Below are positions 1 through 4,634 of a stretch of 6,938 bases of DNA, in pieces; the first letter of the stretch is position 1, and the number at the start of each line of letters is the position of its first letter. The stretch spans positions 1 to 6,938 of the forward strand of contig NZ_JAIVFR010000339.1 of assembly GCF_020829685.1 (NCBI RefSeq), in the 5' to 3' direction. The DNA comes from Nostoc sp. CHAB 5715. GTDB taxonomy: Bacteria; Cyanobacteriota; Cyanobacteriia; Cyanobacteriales; Nostocaceae. The position numbers and the translations under genes were made by a program. The notes beneath the pieces are model-generated. The model was not told the DNA's origin. It saw only the letters and a program-made list of their open reading frames with translations, and searched no databases.

Positions 1-102
1 CCCTCAGAGACGACTATGATCAACATGGGTGTTTTAAGATTAGGTATTGGGGAATTATTGGCGGCGATCGCATTAAAGGGATCTGAAAAGAGACGCGATT
101 AA
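1..102 (+). CDS. C-terminal end of an unidentified protein (5' partial)
   Basis: Frame 1 is open from the left edge to a TAA at 100-102 and gives the last 33 residues of a protein. The tail contains an internal ATG (16-18), a hydrophobic stretch LGIGELLAAIAL and a charged end SEKRRD. I do not recognise the family. The reading is supported by sensible amino-acid composition and by a HIP1 octamer embedded in frame, as is common in cyanobacterial genes. The stop codon lies in the middle of a 20-bp palindrome (91-110), so a repeat has probably supplied the last few codons and the C-terminus may differ from that of relatives. It converges on the small minus-strand ORF at 170-274. Whether this is a real gene end or a chance open frame depends on sequence to the left of the window. 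Confidence 0.5.
   Translation, partial: PSETTMINMGVLRLGIGELLAAIALKGSEKRRD
64..71. repeat. HIP1 octamer (first of six in the window)
   Basis: GCGATCGC, the highly iterated palindrome of many cyanobacterial genomes. Exact copies are at 64-71, 1467-1474, 2504-2511, 6293-6300, 6558-6565 and 6899-6906. Four lie inside coding sequence and two in spacers. There is none between 2512 and 6292, a stretch that includes both the rbfA operon and the restriction-modification genes. Each copy contains GATC and CGATCG, which are known methylation targets in Nostoc-type cyanobacteria. Confidence 0.95.
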
Positions 103-148
103 TCGCGTCTGTACAGGAGTTAGGAGTAGAGACGCGATTAATCCGTCT
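91..148. repeat. Two copies of a GACGCG-type palindrome
   Basis: Positions 91-110 are a perfect 20-bp palindrome with half-site AGACGCGATT. A second copy at 130-148 has lost one base in its right half. A relative with a longer loop is at 3643-3667. This is a dispersed palindromic repeat of the kind common in Nostoc spacers. The first copy overlaps the stop codon of the left-edge gene and could fold in its mRNA, but no T-run follows, so I do not call it an intrinsic terminator. Confidence 0.8.
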
Positions 149-169
149 GTGAAATGATATGCAGCTTTT

Positions 170-274
170 TTAATTCTTCTCGGTGGAAAACACGCGCCAG
201 ATAATAAAGACCGTCAAACCTAGATAGGTAAATACTGTCAGCCATTCTTGCCAGCTACCAAATTCATTATTCAT
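170..274 (-). CDS. Small single-span membrane protein, 34 aa, unidentified
   Basis: On the minus strand, an ATG at 274-272 opens a 34-codon frame ending with TAA at 172-170. The product starts MNNEFGSWQEW, continues with a hydrophobic stretch of about 18 residues (about 12-29, LTVFTYLGLTVFIIWRVF) and ends in the polar tail STEKN. This is the layout of a one-helix membrane mini-protein, like the many small subunits of cyanobacterial photosynthetic and respiratory complexes. It does not match any of those I can recall (PsbX, PsbY, PetM, PsaM and similar). It is too short for ordinary gene-finding thresholds. No Shine-Dalgarno sequence is visible before the ATG, which is frequent in cyanobacteria. 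Function unknown. The coherent N-terminus, helix and tail argue for a real gene; the small size leaves chance possible. Confidence 0.45.
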   Translation of the reverse strand: MNNEFGSWQEWLTVFTYLGLTVFIIWRVFSTEKN

Positions 275-620
275 CAGCAAAAGCCGGAAAATTAATATTT
301 TTAGATCCTACACGTTGAGGTTGTCATACCAACTTCGGCAAATCACTTATAATATGTCATTGCGTTCGCCCCTGGCGTTCCCGTTCGCGCAGCGTCTCCG
401 TCAGGAGAAGGGTATGCAACGAAGTGGAATGAAGCAATTCGCTTGCGGTTTGGGATTGTACGCTTTGTTCGCTTTTGACTAAGTATTAAGTCGAACATGA
501 TATCAGTCGCTTGCTGTATTTTGGGGCAAAAACGCTACTCAAAAATTTTTAGCGAATTTTCCGGAATCGATAACAGCAAAGTGGTATCACTTATCAGAGC
601 ATCGATATTATACTGAACCT
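275..620. other. Intergenic stretch with interspersed repeats
   Basis: I see no protein gene here. Positions about 356-465 resemble the GC-rich, REP-like repeats of Nostoc spacers, with pieces such as CGCGCAGCGTCTCC and GAAGTGGAATGAAGCAAT. Related pieces (GCGCAGCG, CGTAGACGCGAACGC) recur near 730-780 and 3140-3160. At 533-554 a short inverted repeat CGCTA/TAGCG encloses the palindrome AAAAATTTTT. Confidence 0.6.
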
Positions 621-700
621 CTATAACTAACCTTCGGGGAATATAGCCCCATTGTTTACGCTCAAAAGCCTGGTCATGAAGACTGGGCTTTTGATGTTTA
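621..700 (+). ncRNA. Possible small RNA ending in a strong hairpin
   Basis: No reading frame ends here, yet the stretch has the parts of a short transcript. There is a possible -10 box TATACT at 609-614 (no good -35). A small GGGG/CCCC hairpin (636-639 with 647-650) follows, and then the terminator-like stem-loop at 663-693. The predicted RNA would be about 75-80 nt. I cannot match it to any named cyanobacterial small RNA (Yfr1, 6S, NsiR4, IsaR1 and similar), so this is an inference from structure only. Confidence 0.25.
663..693 (+). terminator. Terminator-like stem-loop with no obvious gene upstream
   Basis: CAAAAGCC (663-670) pairs with GGCTTTTG (686-693). The stem continues through TGGTC/GACTG using two G-U pairs and closes on the 5-nt loop ATGAA. 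The result is a 13-bp stem with an A-rich left arm and T-rich right arm, followed by ATGTTTAT. This is the shape of a rho-independent terminator. The nearest upstream plus-strand gene ends at 102, too far for a routine partner. Confidence 0.55.
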
Positions 701-916
701 TACCAATAGTAGTTACAGATGGATACCGGGAAAACGTAGACGCGAACGCATCAGCGTCTCGTAGAGAAGCGGCTTGCCGCAGGCTACCACAGAGGCACAG
801 AGAACACAGAGAAATAAGAGTTTGAGAGAGTTTTTGGGTAAGGGACTTCCAAAAAATAAATTATCCCAAATTAATTTGTACGTTTGTAGGGACGCACAGC
901 AATGCTCAGACATGTC
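700..916. repeat. Interspersed repeat fragments
   Basis: ATACCAAT at 700-707 resembles the end sequence of the element at 921. It is followed by a GC-rich REP-like piece (about 735-785) and a purine-rich stretch built from repeated CACAGAG/AGAGAA words (about 788-830). The composition is typical of Nostoc-type interspersed repeats. Open frames on both strands here have no protein-like features, so no gene is called. Confidence 0.6.
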
Positions 917-920
917 AACT

Positions 921-1056
921 TATACCAATTCTATTAGGACTTACGCACGCTCTACGAATTCTTGGCGTTCTTGGCGTCTTGGCGGTTCGATAAATTAAGC
1001 TTTTGGGCGATTTTTGCGTAAGTCCTATCTATATGAAGATGCATAGAATTGGTATA
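921..1056. mobile_element. Small inverted-repeat element (MITE-like), outer
   Basis: A perfect 14-bp terminal inverted repeat, TATACCAATTCTAT (921-934) and its complement (1043-1056), bounds a 136-bp element with no coding capacity. Both ends are followed outward by AACT (917-920 and 1057-1060), which could be a 4-bp target-site duplication. A second element (937-1025) lies inside it. The short length, terminal repeats and lack of a transposase fit a non-autonomous MITE moved in trans. The family is not identified. Confidence 0.6.
937..1025. mobile_element. Nested inner MITE-like element with TA flanks
   Basis: GGACTTACGCA (937-947) and its exact complement TGCGTAAGTCC (1015-1025) bound an 89-bp element flanked on both sides by TA (935-936 and 1026-1027). 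Duplication of TA is the hallmark of IS630/Tc1-mariner-type insertion, so this may be a derivative of such an element. It carries the words TTCTTGGCGTTCTTGGCG and no reading frame. It sits against the left arm of the outer element, leaving 15 bases before the outer right arm, so it probably inserted into the outer element later. Confidence 0.65.
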
Positions 1057-1100
1057 AACTTCATATTTTGACTAAATTCAATAAGCAAAATCCGGAATTA

Positions 1101-1357
1101 CTTTCTCAAAATAAGCTTTGACTTACTCAAACCCCAGTTTGCCTTCTGATTTTGGTGTTTTCCGCAAGTAAAATCAGCTTTGACTTACTCAAACCCCAGT
1201 TTGCTTTCTGATTTTGGTGTTTTCCGCAAGTAAAATCAGCTTTGACTTACTCAAACCCCAGTTTGCTTTCTGATTTTGGTGTTTTCCGCAAGTAAAATCA
1301 GCTTTTGCTTTCTCAAAATGCCATTTGACTTACTCAAACCCCAGTTTGCTTTCTGAT
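1101..1357. repeat. 62-bp tandem repeat array with truncated edge units
   Basis: Three units with a period of exactly 62 bp (1114-1175, 1176-1237, 1238-1299) are nearly identical; the first differs by a C for T near 1143. Each carries two potential hairpins: CAAAC-CCCA-GTTTG, and CTGATTTT with AAAATCAG around a 16-nt loop. A 23-bp mini-unit (1300-1322) and a truncated copy (1323-1357) follow. The words CTTTCTCAAAAT at 1101-1112 and 1308-1319 look like units in which the second hairpin was deleted. The units are contiguous without spacers, so this is not CRISPR, and 62 is not a multiple of three, so it is not a coding repeat. Confidence 0.9.
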
Positions 1358-1586
1358 ACCAATTTGAAAAAAGAATGCGACAGATATACACTCTCAAACC
1401 CTTGTGATATCTAGTTTTCTTCCTAACAGAATTTTGAATGACTTGTGTGTACACCGTGCTTCTGGTGCGATCGCCAAGGCTGGGGCGCATCCTCGAAAAA
1501 GGGGGCTTCGCCGCCGTCGATCTCGGCGGCTTCGTCTCTTCTTCCGGTAATATTAGTACTTATCAAGAAGTTTTAATAAAAAAGAT
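1358..1586. other. Spacer upstream of the 117-aa gene
   Basis: No gene is seen. The stretch begins with ATACCAATTTG at the end of the repeat array, another interspersed-repeat start. It contains a HIP1 octamer at 1467-1474 and a GC-rich hairpin, GCCGCCG (1510-1516) with CGGCGGC (1524-1530), about 56 bases before the next start codon. That hairpin could form in the leader of the 117-aa gene. No convincing promoter was found. Confidence 0.5.
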
Positions 1587-1940
1587 ATGTCTTCAATTCC
1601 TCTAACCTTGAACCTAATTGAAGGTTCTGTCTCCTTCAGTTTTTCACCCCAAGCAGCACGAGAATTAAAAGCAGCAACAGATCAATTGATGGAGCGCCTG
1701 AAAGCTGTGGCCGCTAAACCCACTCCTGGCGGTGGTAAAGTAACTCCCCAGCCTCCCCTGGAATATCGTTATACGGGTGAAGTATTTTTAGAAATTTTCT
1801 GTAATCCTAATATCTGGCCAACACCCTTCGCAGCCAAAGTTTTGCTGACTGTCCGCAACGTCAACATCCGCTTGACTACTGAAGCTGAACTTACGCGTAT
1901 AATTGAAGACATCAATAATTACTTAGAGCAAGTAGAATAA
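1587..1940 (+). CDS. Conserved-looking hypothetical protein, 117 aa
   Basis: I do not recognise this protein. It begins MSSIPLTLNLIEGSVSFSF and appears soluble, with no signal peptide or membrane segment. A helical, charged stretch (about residues 22-42, ARELKAATDQLMERLKAV) is followed by a glycine- and proline-rich linker (about 44-57, PTPGGGKVTPQPP). The C-terminal half reads as alternating strands with a final helix (about 99-117, acidic). The bias towards ordinary codons, an alpha/beta pattern and a frame free of repeat sequence support a real gene. The ATG at 1587 is the first in frame and has only a weak purine stretch (AAGAAG) 16-21 bases before it. It stands alone, with repeat-rich spacer on both sides and no visible terminator. 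Confidence 0.75.
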   Translation: MSSIPLTLNLIEGSVSFSFSPQAARELKAATDQLMERLKAVAAKPTPGGGKVTPQPPLEYRYTGEVFLEIFCNPNIWPTPFAAKVLLTVRNVNIRLTTEAELTRIIEDINNYLEQVE

Positions 1941-2163
1941 TAGTTCATGTGATTTTTCTGTGCTTTTGAGATTTTAAAAAATACCATACAAATTTTGGAT
2001 TTTGCGAAAATTGAGCCAGTTGCTTGCAAAGTTTCTCTCTTTTGTCGCAACTGGTGACGGTTAGCCCGACTGAGCAAACTTTTCAAGACGGATTTTGGCT
2101 TTGAACAGCAAGCAGACCTATCGCTTACTTCAGGGAAGCGATGCAATGAATTGCGAGTCAAAA
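1941..2163. other. Spacer without recognised gene
   Basis: There is an 80-codon minus-strand frame here (1919-2161), but it overlaps the end of the 117-aa gene and has no domain-like pattern; I treat it as spurious. A small inverted repeat ATCGCTT/AAGCGAT is at 2120-2142. Nothing else is identifiable. Confidence 0.4.
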
Positions 2164-2208
2164 GTGAAGTTCCTACATTTACCTATTAGATAAATGTAGG
2201 AACTTCAC
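2164..2208. repeat. Perfect 18-bp inverted repeat (hairpin)
   Basis: GTGAAGTTCCTACATTTA (2164-2181) and its exact complement (2191-2208) are separated by 9 bases. The hairpin would be very stable in either strand. No T-run follows on either side, so it does not look like an intrinsic terminator; it is more likely a palindromic repeat element or an RNA-processing structure. Confidence 0.85.
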
Positions 2209-2461
2209 AGAATCTACCTACTAGACTCAAGCTCTAGCACCAGATATACACAAGAAATGGTTCTGATGCCTTCTTTAACTTGAAAAGTTGTATAAATTCA
2301 GACTCCAATGCTTCTAGGTTAATGAAAAACGCAAGATTCTATATGGGGCAATGCTCATCAAAAACCAGAGATTATCCCCCAGATTGGACGACGAATCGTT
2401 GATGGTGATATCCACACATCGAAAATGAACCCCCAATCCCAAATTTGAAATCAAACATTGA
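2209..2461. other. Spacer downstream of the DUF4327 gene
   Basis: No gene, promoter or terminator can be supported. A short frame reading DYPPDWTTNR (2370-2399) recalls the start of some HNH proteins but stops at once. Confidence 0.4.
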
Positions 2462-2698
2462 TTAGTCGTTGTCCCACTGTTCACGACCAATTAGGTCGCC
2501 AATGCGATCGCGTAACAAAAAGTCACATTTCTCTAATTCACATTCAACGCAAACCCACTCTCTCGCTGGAATGTATTGGCAGAGAGTATATATTGGCTGT
2601 TGTCGGCTAATCATTCCCTTTTGCACCAGTCGGCGTGCTTCGTCTTGAATCAGATCGAGAGAGTAGTAATTGATAGAAGGCACCGTATTCACACTCAT
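2462..2698 (-). CDS. DUF4327 family protein, 78 aa
   Basis: A small soluble cyanobacterial protein of unknown function. After a short variable N-terminus the sequence carries what I recall as the family signature: YSLDLIQDEARRLVQKG (about residues 13-29), then SRQQPIYTLCQYIPAREW (31-48), CVECELEKCDFLLRDRIGDL (50-69) and a short acidic tail. Length is as expected for the family, so it looks complete. The two cysteines in VCVECE (C50, C53) form a CxxC pair, and C41 and C59 are also present; metal binding is only a guess. The gene stands alone. A good promoter lies at 2839-2867, giving a leader of about 134 bases, and a 6-bp inverted repeat lies 19-36 bases before the start codon. No strong Shine-Dalgarno sequence is seen. 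Family assignment is from memory of the conserved motif. Confidence 0.85.
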   Translation of the reverse strand: MSVNTVPSINYYSLDLIQDEARRLVQKGMISRQQPIYTLCQYIPAREWVCVECELEKCDFLLRDRIGDLIGREQWDND

Positions 2699-2716
2699 GT
2701 TTTTTACTCACAAATT

Positions 2717-2734
2717 AACACTTACGATAGTGTT
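2717..2734. promoter_or_regulatory. Palindrome in the leader of the DUF4327 gene
   Basis: AACACT (2717-2722) and AGTGTT (2729-2734) flank 6 bases, 19-36 bases upstream of the start codon. It could be an operator or a small mRNA hairpin near the ribosome binding region. No known regulator site is recognised. Confidence 0.35.
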
Positions 2735-2838
2735 CCCGTTAAAAATTAGGAACAAAGATTACAGAAATTAGACTTGTGGCTAGGATTTTGTAGTTTGCTA
2801 TACGGAACTATTTTTATTTTGACGCTAGATATCCTGAA

Positions 2839-2867
2839 ATTATCTCAATAAATGTTAAGAAAGTCAA
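2839..2867 (-). promoter_or_regulatory. Sigma-70-type promoter for the DUF4327 gene
   Basis: On the minus strand, TTGACT (2867-2862) is followed after 17 bases by GATAAT (2844-2839). Each hexamer matches its consensus at five of six positions and the spacing is optimal. The predicted start is near 2832, about 134 bases upstream of the start codon at 2698. No other gene on this strand lies in between. Confidence 0.6.
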
Positions 2868-3009
2868 CGAATTCTGACATTTCTCGAAAATCCGCTTTAC
2901 AAAAAAAATTCCGAGTAGTTAACTTAACCTGCTATGGCGGCTGTATAGTTTTTATGCAACAAGTCTGAAAGTCTTGCCATTACTGTATTTAGGCAAGATT
3001 TGGCGGTTG

Positions 3010-3205
3010 TCCAGAGGTTCAGGGTACGACGCCGATAGCGAGTCTTCTCCCTTGGCGTTAGCCTCTCCCTTTGGGAGAAGGGGAGCCACTGCGGTCTTGG
3101 GGTTTCCCCAAGTGGAGCAAGTGGCGTGAGACGCCAAAGGCGATAGCGCAGCGTTAGCGAGTCATCGAGCGTCACGAGCGTCATAGCCCGCCGCAGGCAT
3201 CGCTT
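3010..3205. repeat. Cluster of REP-like GC-rich hairpins
   Basis: The stretch is much more GC-rich than its surroundings and contains close inverted repeats: TCTCCC-TTT-GGGAGA (3064-3078), CTTGGGG-TTT-CCCCAAG (3096-3112) and the word GACGCCAAAGGCG. It also contains runs of GCG-rich words such as GATAGCGCAGCGTTAGCGAG. These are typical of Nostoc interspersed palindromic repeats. Minus-strand frames through it read low-complexity proline/arginine sequence and are not genes. Confidence 0.7.
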
Positions 3206-3388
3206 ACATATTAAATAATCACCTTAAAGCCGGATCTAGAACTGCTGGTATTTATTTAAGGGTAAACAACACAAGAATATTTGTCATATACTAGGGTATA
3301 AAGTGTTGCAAAACATAACGGCTAATGTTGCACAGTTGTCTTTGGATAAACATCTGTAGAAGGGTGGAGTAAAGGACTTCCAATTGAA
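3206..3388. other. AT-rich spacer
   Basis: No gene or clear signal is seen between the REP-like cluster and the G-rich minisatellite. GTTGCA occurs twice (near 3304 and 3327) without further structure. Confidence 0.4.
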
Positions 3389-3473
3389 GGGGGCAGGGGG
3401 AGATGAGGGGGATGAGGGGGATGAGGGGGATGAGGGGGAAAACTTTCTCCTCTGCTCCTCTGCTCCCCCTGCC
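3389..3473 (+). repeat. G-rich minisatellite, possible G-quadruplex, in an inverted repeat
   Basis: Four head-to-tail copies of the 9-mer GATGAGGGG occupy 3402-3437. Counting the flanks there are six runs of five G on the plus strand (starting at 3389, 3396, 3407, 3416, 3425 and 3434), enough for an intramolecular G-quadruplex. The block lies between GGCAGGGGGAG (3392-3402) and its exact complement CTCCCCCTGCC (3463-3473), with TCTGCTCC words repeated on the C-rich side. Open frames on both strands translate the repeat (GDE or PLI repeats) and are not considered genes. Confidence 0.85.
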
Positions 3474-3637
3474 TCTTTTCTCCTCTTGCTTCAAGAACCT
3501 ACCCCAACCAAGAAATTCCTTAACCGAACGGTATTGGGGGTAGAGCGAAAGAGGAATAGTAGAGTAGCGACAGAAGCCAAGGCAAGCAAAAAACATATAT
3601 ATGCAACTACCGATCCCTGAAGTAGATTATGGTCATA

Positions 3638-3667
3638 TTAAAACAGACGCGATTTCGTCACGTCTGT
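3638..3667 (-). terminator. Intrinsic terminator of the rbfA transcription unit
   Basis: On the minus strand, ACAGACGTGA pairs with TCGCGTCTGT (one G-U pair) around the loop CGAAA and is followed directly by TTTAAT. It lies about 60 bases after the rbfA stop codon. The outer arms resemble the GACGCG palindromes at 91-148, so the terminator may be a recruited copy of that repeat. Confidence 0.6.
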
Positions 3668-3728
3668 AAATTGTTTGGCGGATTTGCTGAGATTAATTGT
3701 TCTGAAGTTACATTGTTATTTCAGTTAC

Positions 3729-4148
3729 TCATTCATCAGATGATTCATCATTTTGATCGGTGCTGTCTTCTACTGTTACCAGATTTTCTGGGGGACGCTG
3801 ATGGTTAAGTTGGTTTAGTAGTGCCAGTACTTTATTACCGCGTTCTATGGAGCGATCTTCGAGAAACAGCACCTCTGGTGTACGACGTAGCCGTACCCGC
3901 GCCCCAAGTTCACTGCGGACGTAACCTGTAGCCGACTTTAAGCCTGCCATTGTTTCTGCTTTAGCTTCATCTGTACCATAGATACTGACATAGATTTTGG
4001 CGTGTTGGAGATCGCCGGAAACATCAACATCAGTAACACTTACCATTCCAGTACCCACACGGTCATCCTTGATGCCGTTGAGCAGCATTTGGCTAACTTC
4101 CCGTTTGATCAATTCAGCAACGCGGGAAACCCGACGATTTGTAGCCAT
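3729..4148 (-). CDS. rbfA: 30S ribosome-binding factor A
   Basis: RbfA binds the immature 30S subunit in the cytoplasm, helps 16S rRNA 5'-end maturation and is needed for growth in the cold. The 139-residue product has the family pattern. An N-terminal helix ([19 protein letters not shown], 4-22) precedes strands around [22 protein letters not shown] (33-54). The A-x-G kink of the KH-like fold is in [12 protein letters not shown] (71-82), followed by [19 protein letters not shown] (86-104). An acidic tail (about 124-139) extends past the core, and family lengths are usually 110-140. The ATG at 4148 has GAGG ten bases upstream (4162-4159). It lies 123 bases downstream of the DUF751 gene on the same strand, an arrangement I recall from other cyanobacteria, and is followed by a terminator at 3638-3667. 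GC content is clearly higher than in the methyltransferase gene nearby. Confidence 0.95.
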   Translation of the reverse strand: MATNRRVSRVAELIKREVSQMLLNGIKDDRVGTGMVSVTDVDVSGDLQHAKIYVSIYGTDEAKAETMAGLKSATGYVRSELGARVRLRRTPEVLFLEDRSIERGNKVLALLNQLNHQRPPENLVTVEDSTDQNDESSDE

Positions 4149-4211
4149 AAAAATTTCGCCTCATTACAGAGGTTGTACAACAAAAATAGATGCAAGTTGG
4201 GTAGACAGTAG

Positions 4212-4258
4212 TTAGCGAGAGCAACGCTAAAAAAAACCGTCTGTGGGGCAGAGCCCCA
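4212..4258 (-). terminator. Hairpins in the DUF751-rbfA gap, possible attenuator
   Basis: Reading leftward, TGGGGC-TCT-GCCCCA (4258-4244) forms a tight hairpin. It is followed, after seven bases, by eight T (4236-4229) and then a second inverted repeat TTAGCG/CGCTAA (4230-4212). The seven-base gap before the T-run makes this a poor textbook terminator, but it could reduce read-through from the DUF751 gene into rbfA or mark an RNA-processing site. Confidence 0.35.
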
Positions 4259-4271
4259 ATATAGCGCTAGT

Positions 4272-4478
4272 CTAGATTGTACTCAAGCCCAACATTGCCC
4301 GTAGGGTGAGAGTAAGGAAGACTAGGCTGCTCACAAACAAACCCAAGATAGCAATTAAGGTGACTGGGCGCTTCAACAATGGCACTAACGGCGCAAAGGT
4401 GTTAATAAACAGTCCTAAGACGATAGTAATTAAGTACCGGGGGTAGCGAAAGACGTTATCCCAAAATCCGTCAAACAT
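4272..4478 (-). CDS. DUF751 (Ycf33-like) small membrane protein
   Basis: A 68-residue protein of the DUF751 family, found in cyanobacteria and, as Ycf33, in some plastids; its role is unknown. The conserved N-terminus FDGFWDNVFRYPRY (2-15) leads into a first membrane segment (about 15-34). A short loop LLKRPVT (34-40) and a second segment (about 41-59) follow, and the protein ends RAMLGLSTI. Two helices with basic residues in the loop suggest a thylakoid or plasma-membrane hairpin. The ATG at 4478 is preceded by AAAGGAG, with AGGAG at 4494-4490, a good Shine-Dalgarno sequence 11 bases upstream. rbfA follows on the same strand and is probably co-transcribed. The gene starts divergently from the methyltransferase, with about 156 bases between the starts. 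Confidence 0.88.
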   Translation of the reverse strand: MFDGFWDNVFRYPRYLITIVLGLFINTFAPLVPLLKRPVTLIAILGLFVSSLVFLTLTLRAMLGLSTI

Positions 4479-4558
4479 CTGATTTTATACTCCTTTATTA
4501 TAATTCAGGTGGTCTATTTTACCTTTTTTTCATGACTTTATTCTAATACGTGTTGTTT

Positions 4559-4588
4559 TTGCCGCACCATACTAATATAAAATATAAT
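4559..4588 (+). promoter_or_regulatory. Possible promoter of the methyltransferase gene
   Basis: TTGCCG (4559-4564) and a perfect TATAAT (4583-4588) are separated by 18 bases. The predicted start near 4595 gives a leader of about 40 bases. The -35 box matches consensus at only four positions, and the region is AT-rich, so a chance TATAAT is possible. Confidence 0.4.
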
Positions 4589-4634
4589 TTCTCATTAACA
4601 CCATGTAGGTTTCAATTTTATTAAATTAATAGTA

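Noticed and set aside
713..998. Open frames of 66 codons (minus) and 74 codons (plus) over the interspersed repeats
   Set aside because: They translate repeat and MITE sequence on both strands, have no domain-like pattern, and the plus-strand one runs into the MITEs.
1091..1096. TCCGGA before the tandem array as a DIF-type (heterocyst) promoter element as in NsiR1
   Set aside because: It occurs once rather than in each unit, and no convincing -10 box follows at the right distance.
1114..1299. Tandem 62-bp repeats as a CRISPR array
   Set aside because: Units are contiguous with no unique spacers between short repeats and no cas genes are present.
1251..1490. 79-codon minus-strand frame
   Set aside because: It lies across the tandem repeats and the adjoining interspersed repeat; composition is not protein-like.
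1919..2161. 80-codon minus-strand frame
   Set aside because: It overlaps the 117-aa gene on the opposite strand and shows no recognisable motif, so it is probably a chance frame.
2370..2402. DYPPDW motif resembling the start of small HNH nucleases
   Set aside because: The frame stops within five codons and no HNH core follows in any frame; too short to call a pseudogene.
2924..3184. Minus-strand frames of 86 and 61 codons
   Set aside because: They translate the REP-like GC-rich hairpins in two overlapping frames.
3291..3620. Frames on both strands through the G-rich minisatellite
   Set aside because: The products are just the repeat (GDE or PLI iterated) with no other support.
3997..4215. 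Two plus-strand frames (72 and 69 codons)
   Set aside because: They are antisense to the 5' part of rbfA, which is confidently identified on the other strand.
4497..4502. TATAAT on the minus strand just upstream of the DUF751 gene as its promoter
   Set aside because: The transcript would start at or inside the ribosome binding site and no -35 box is found; the real promoter is probably further upstream.
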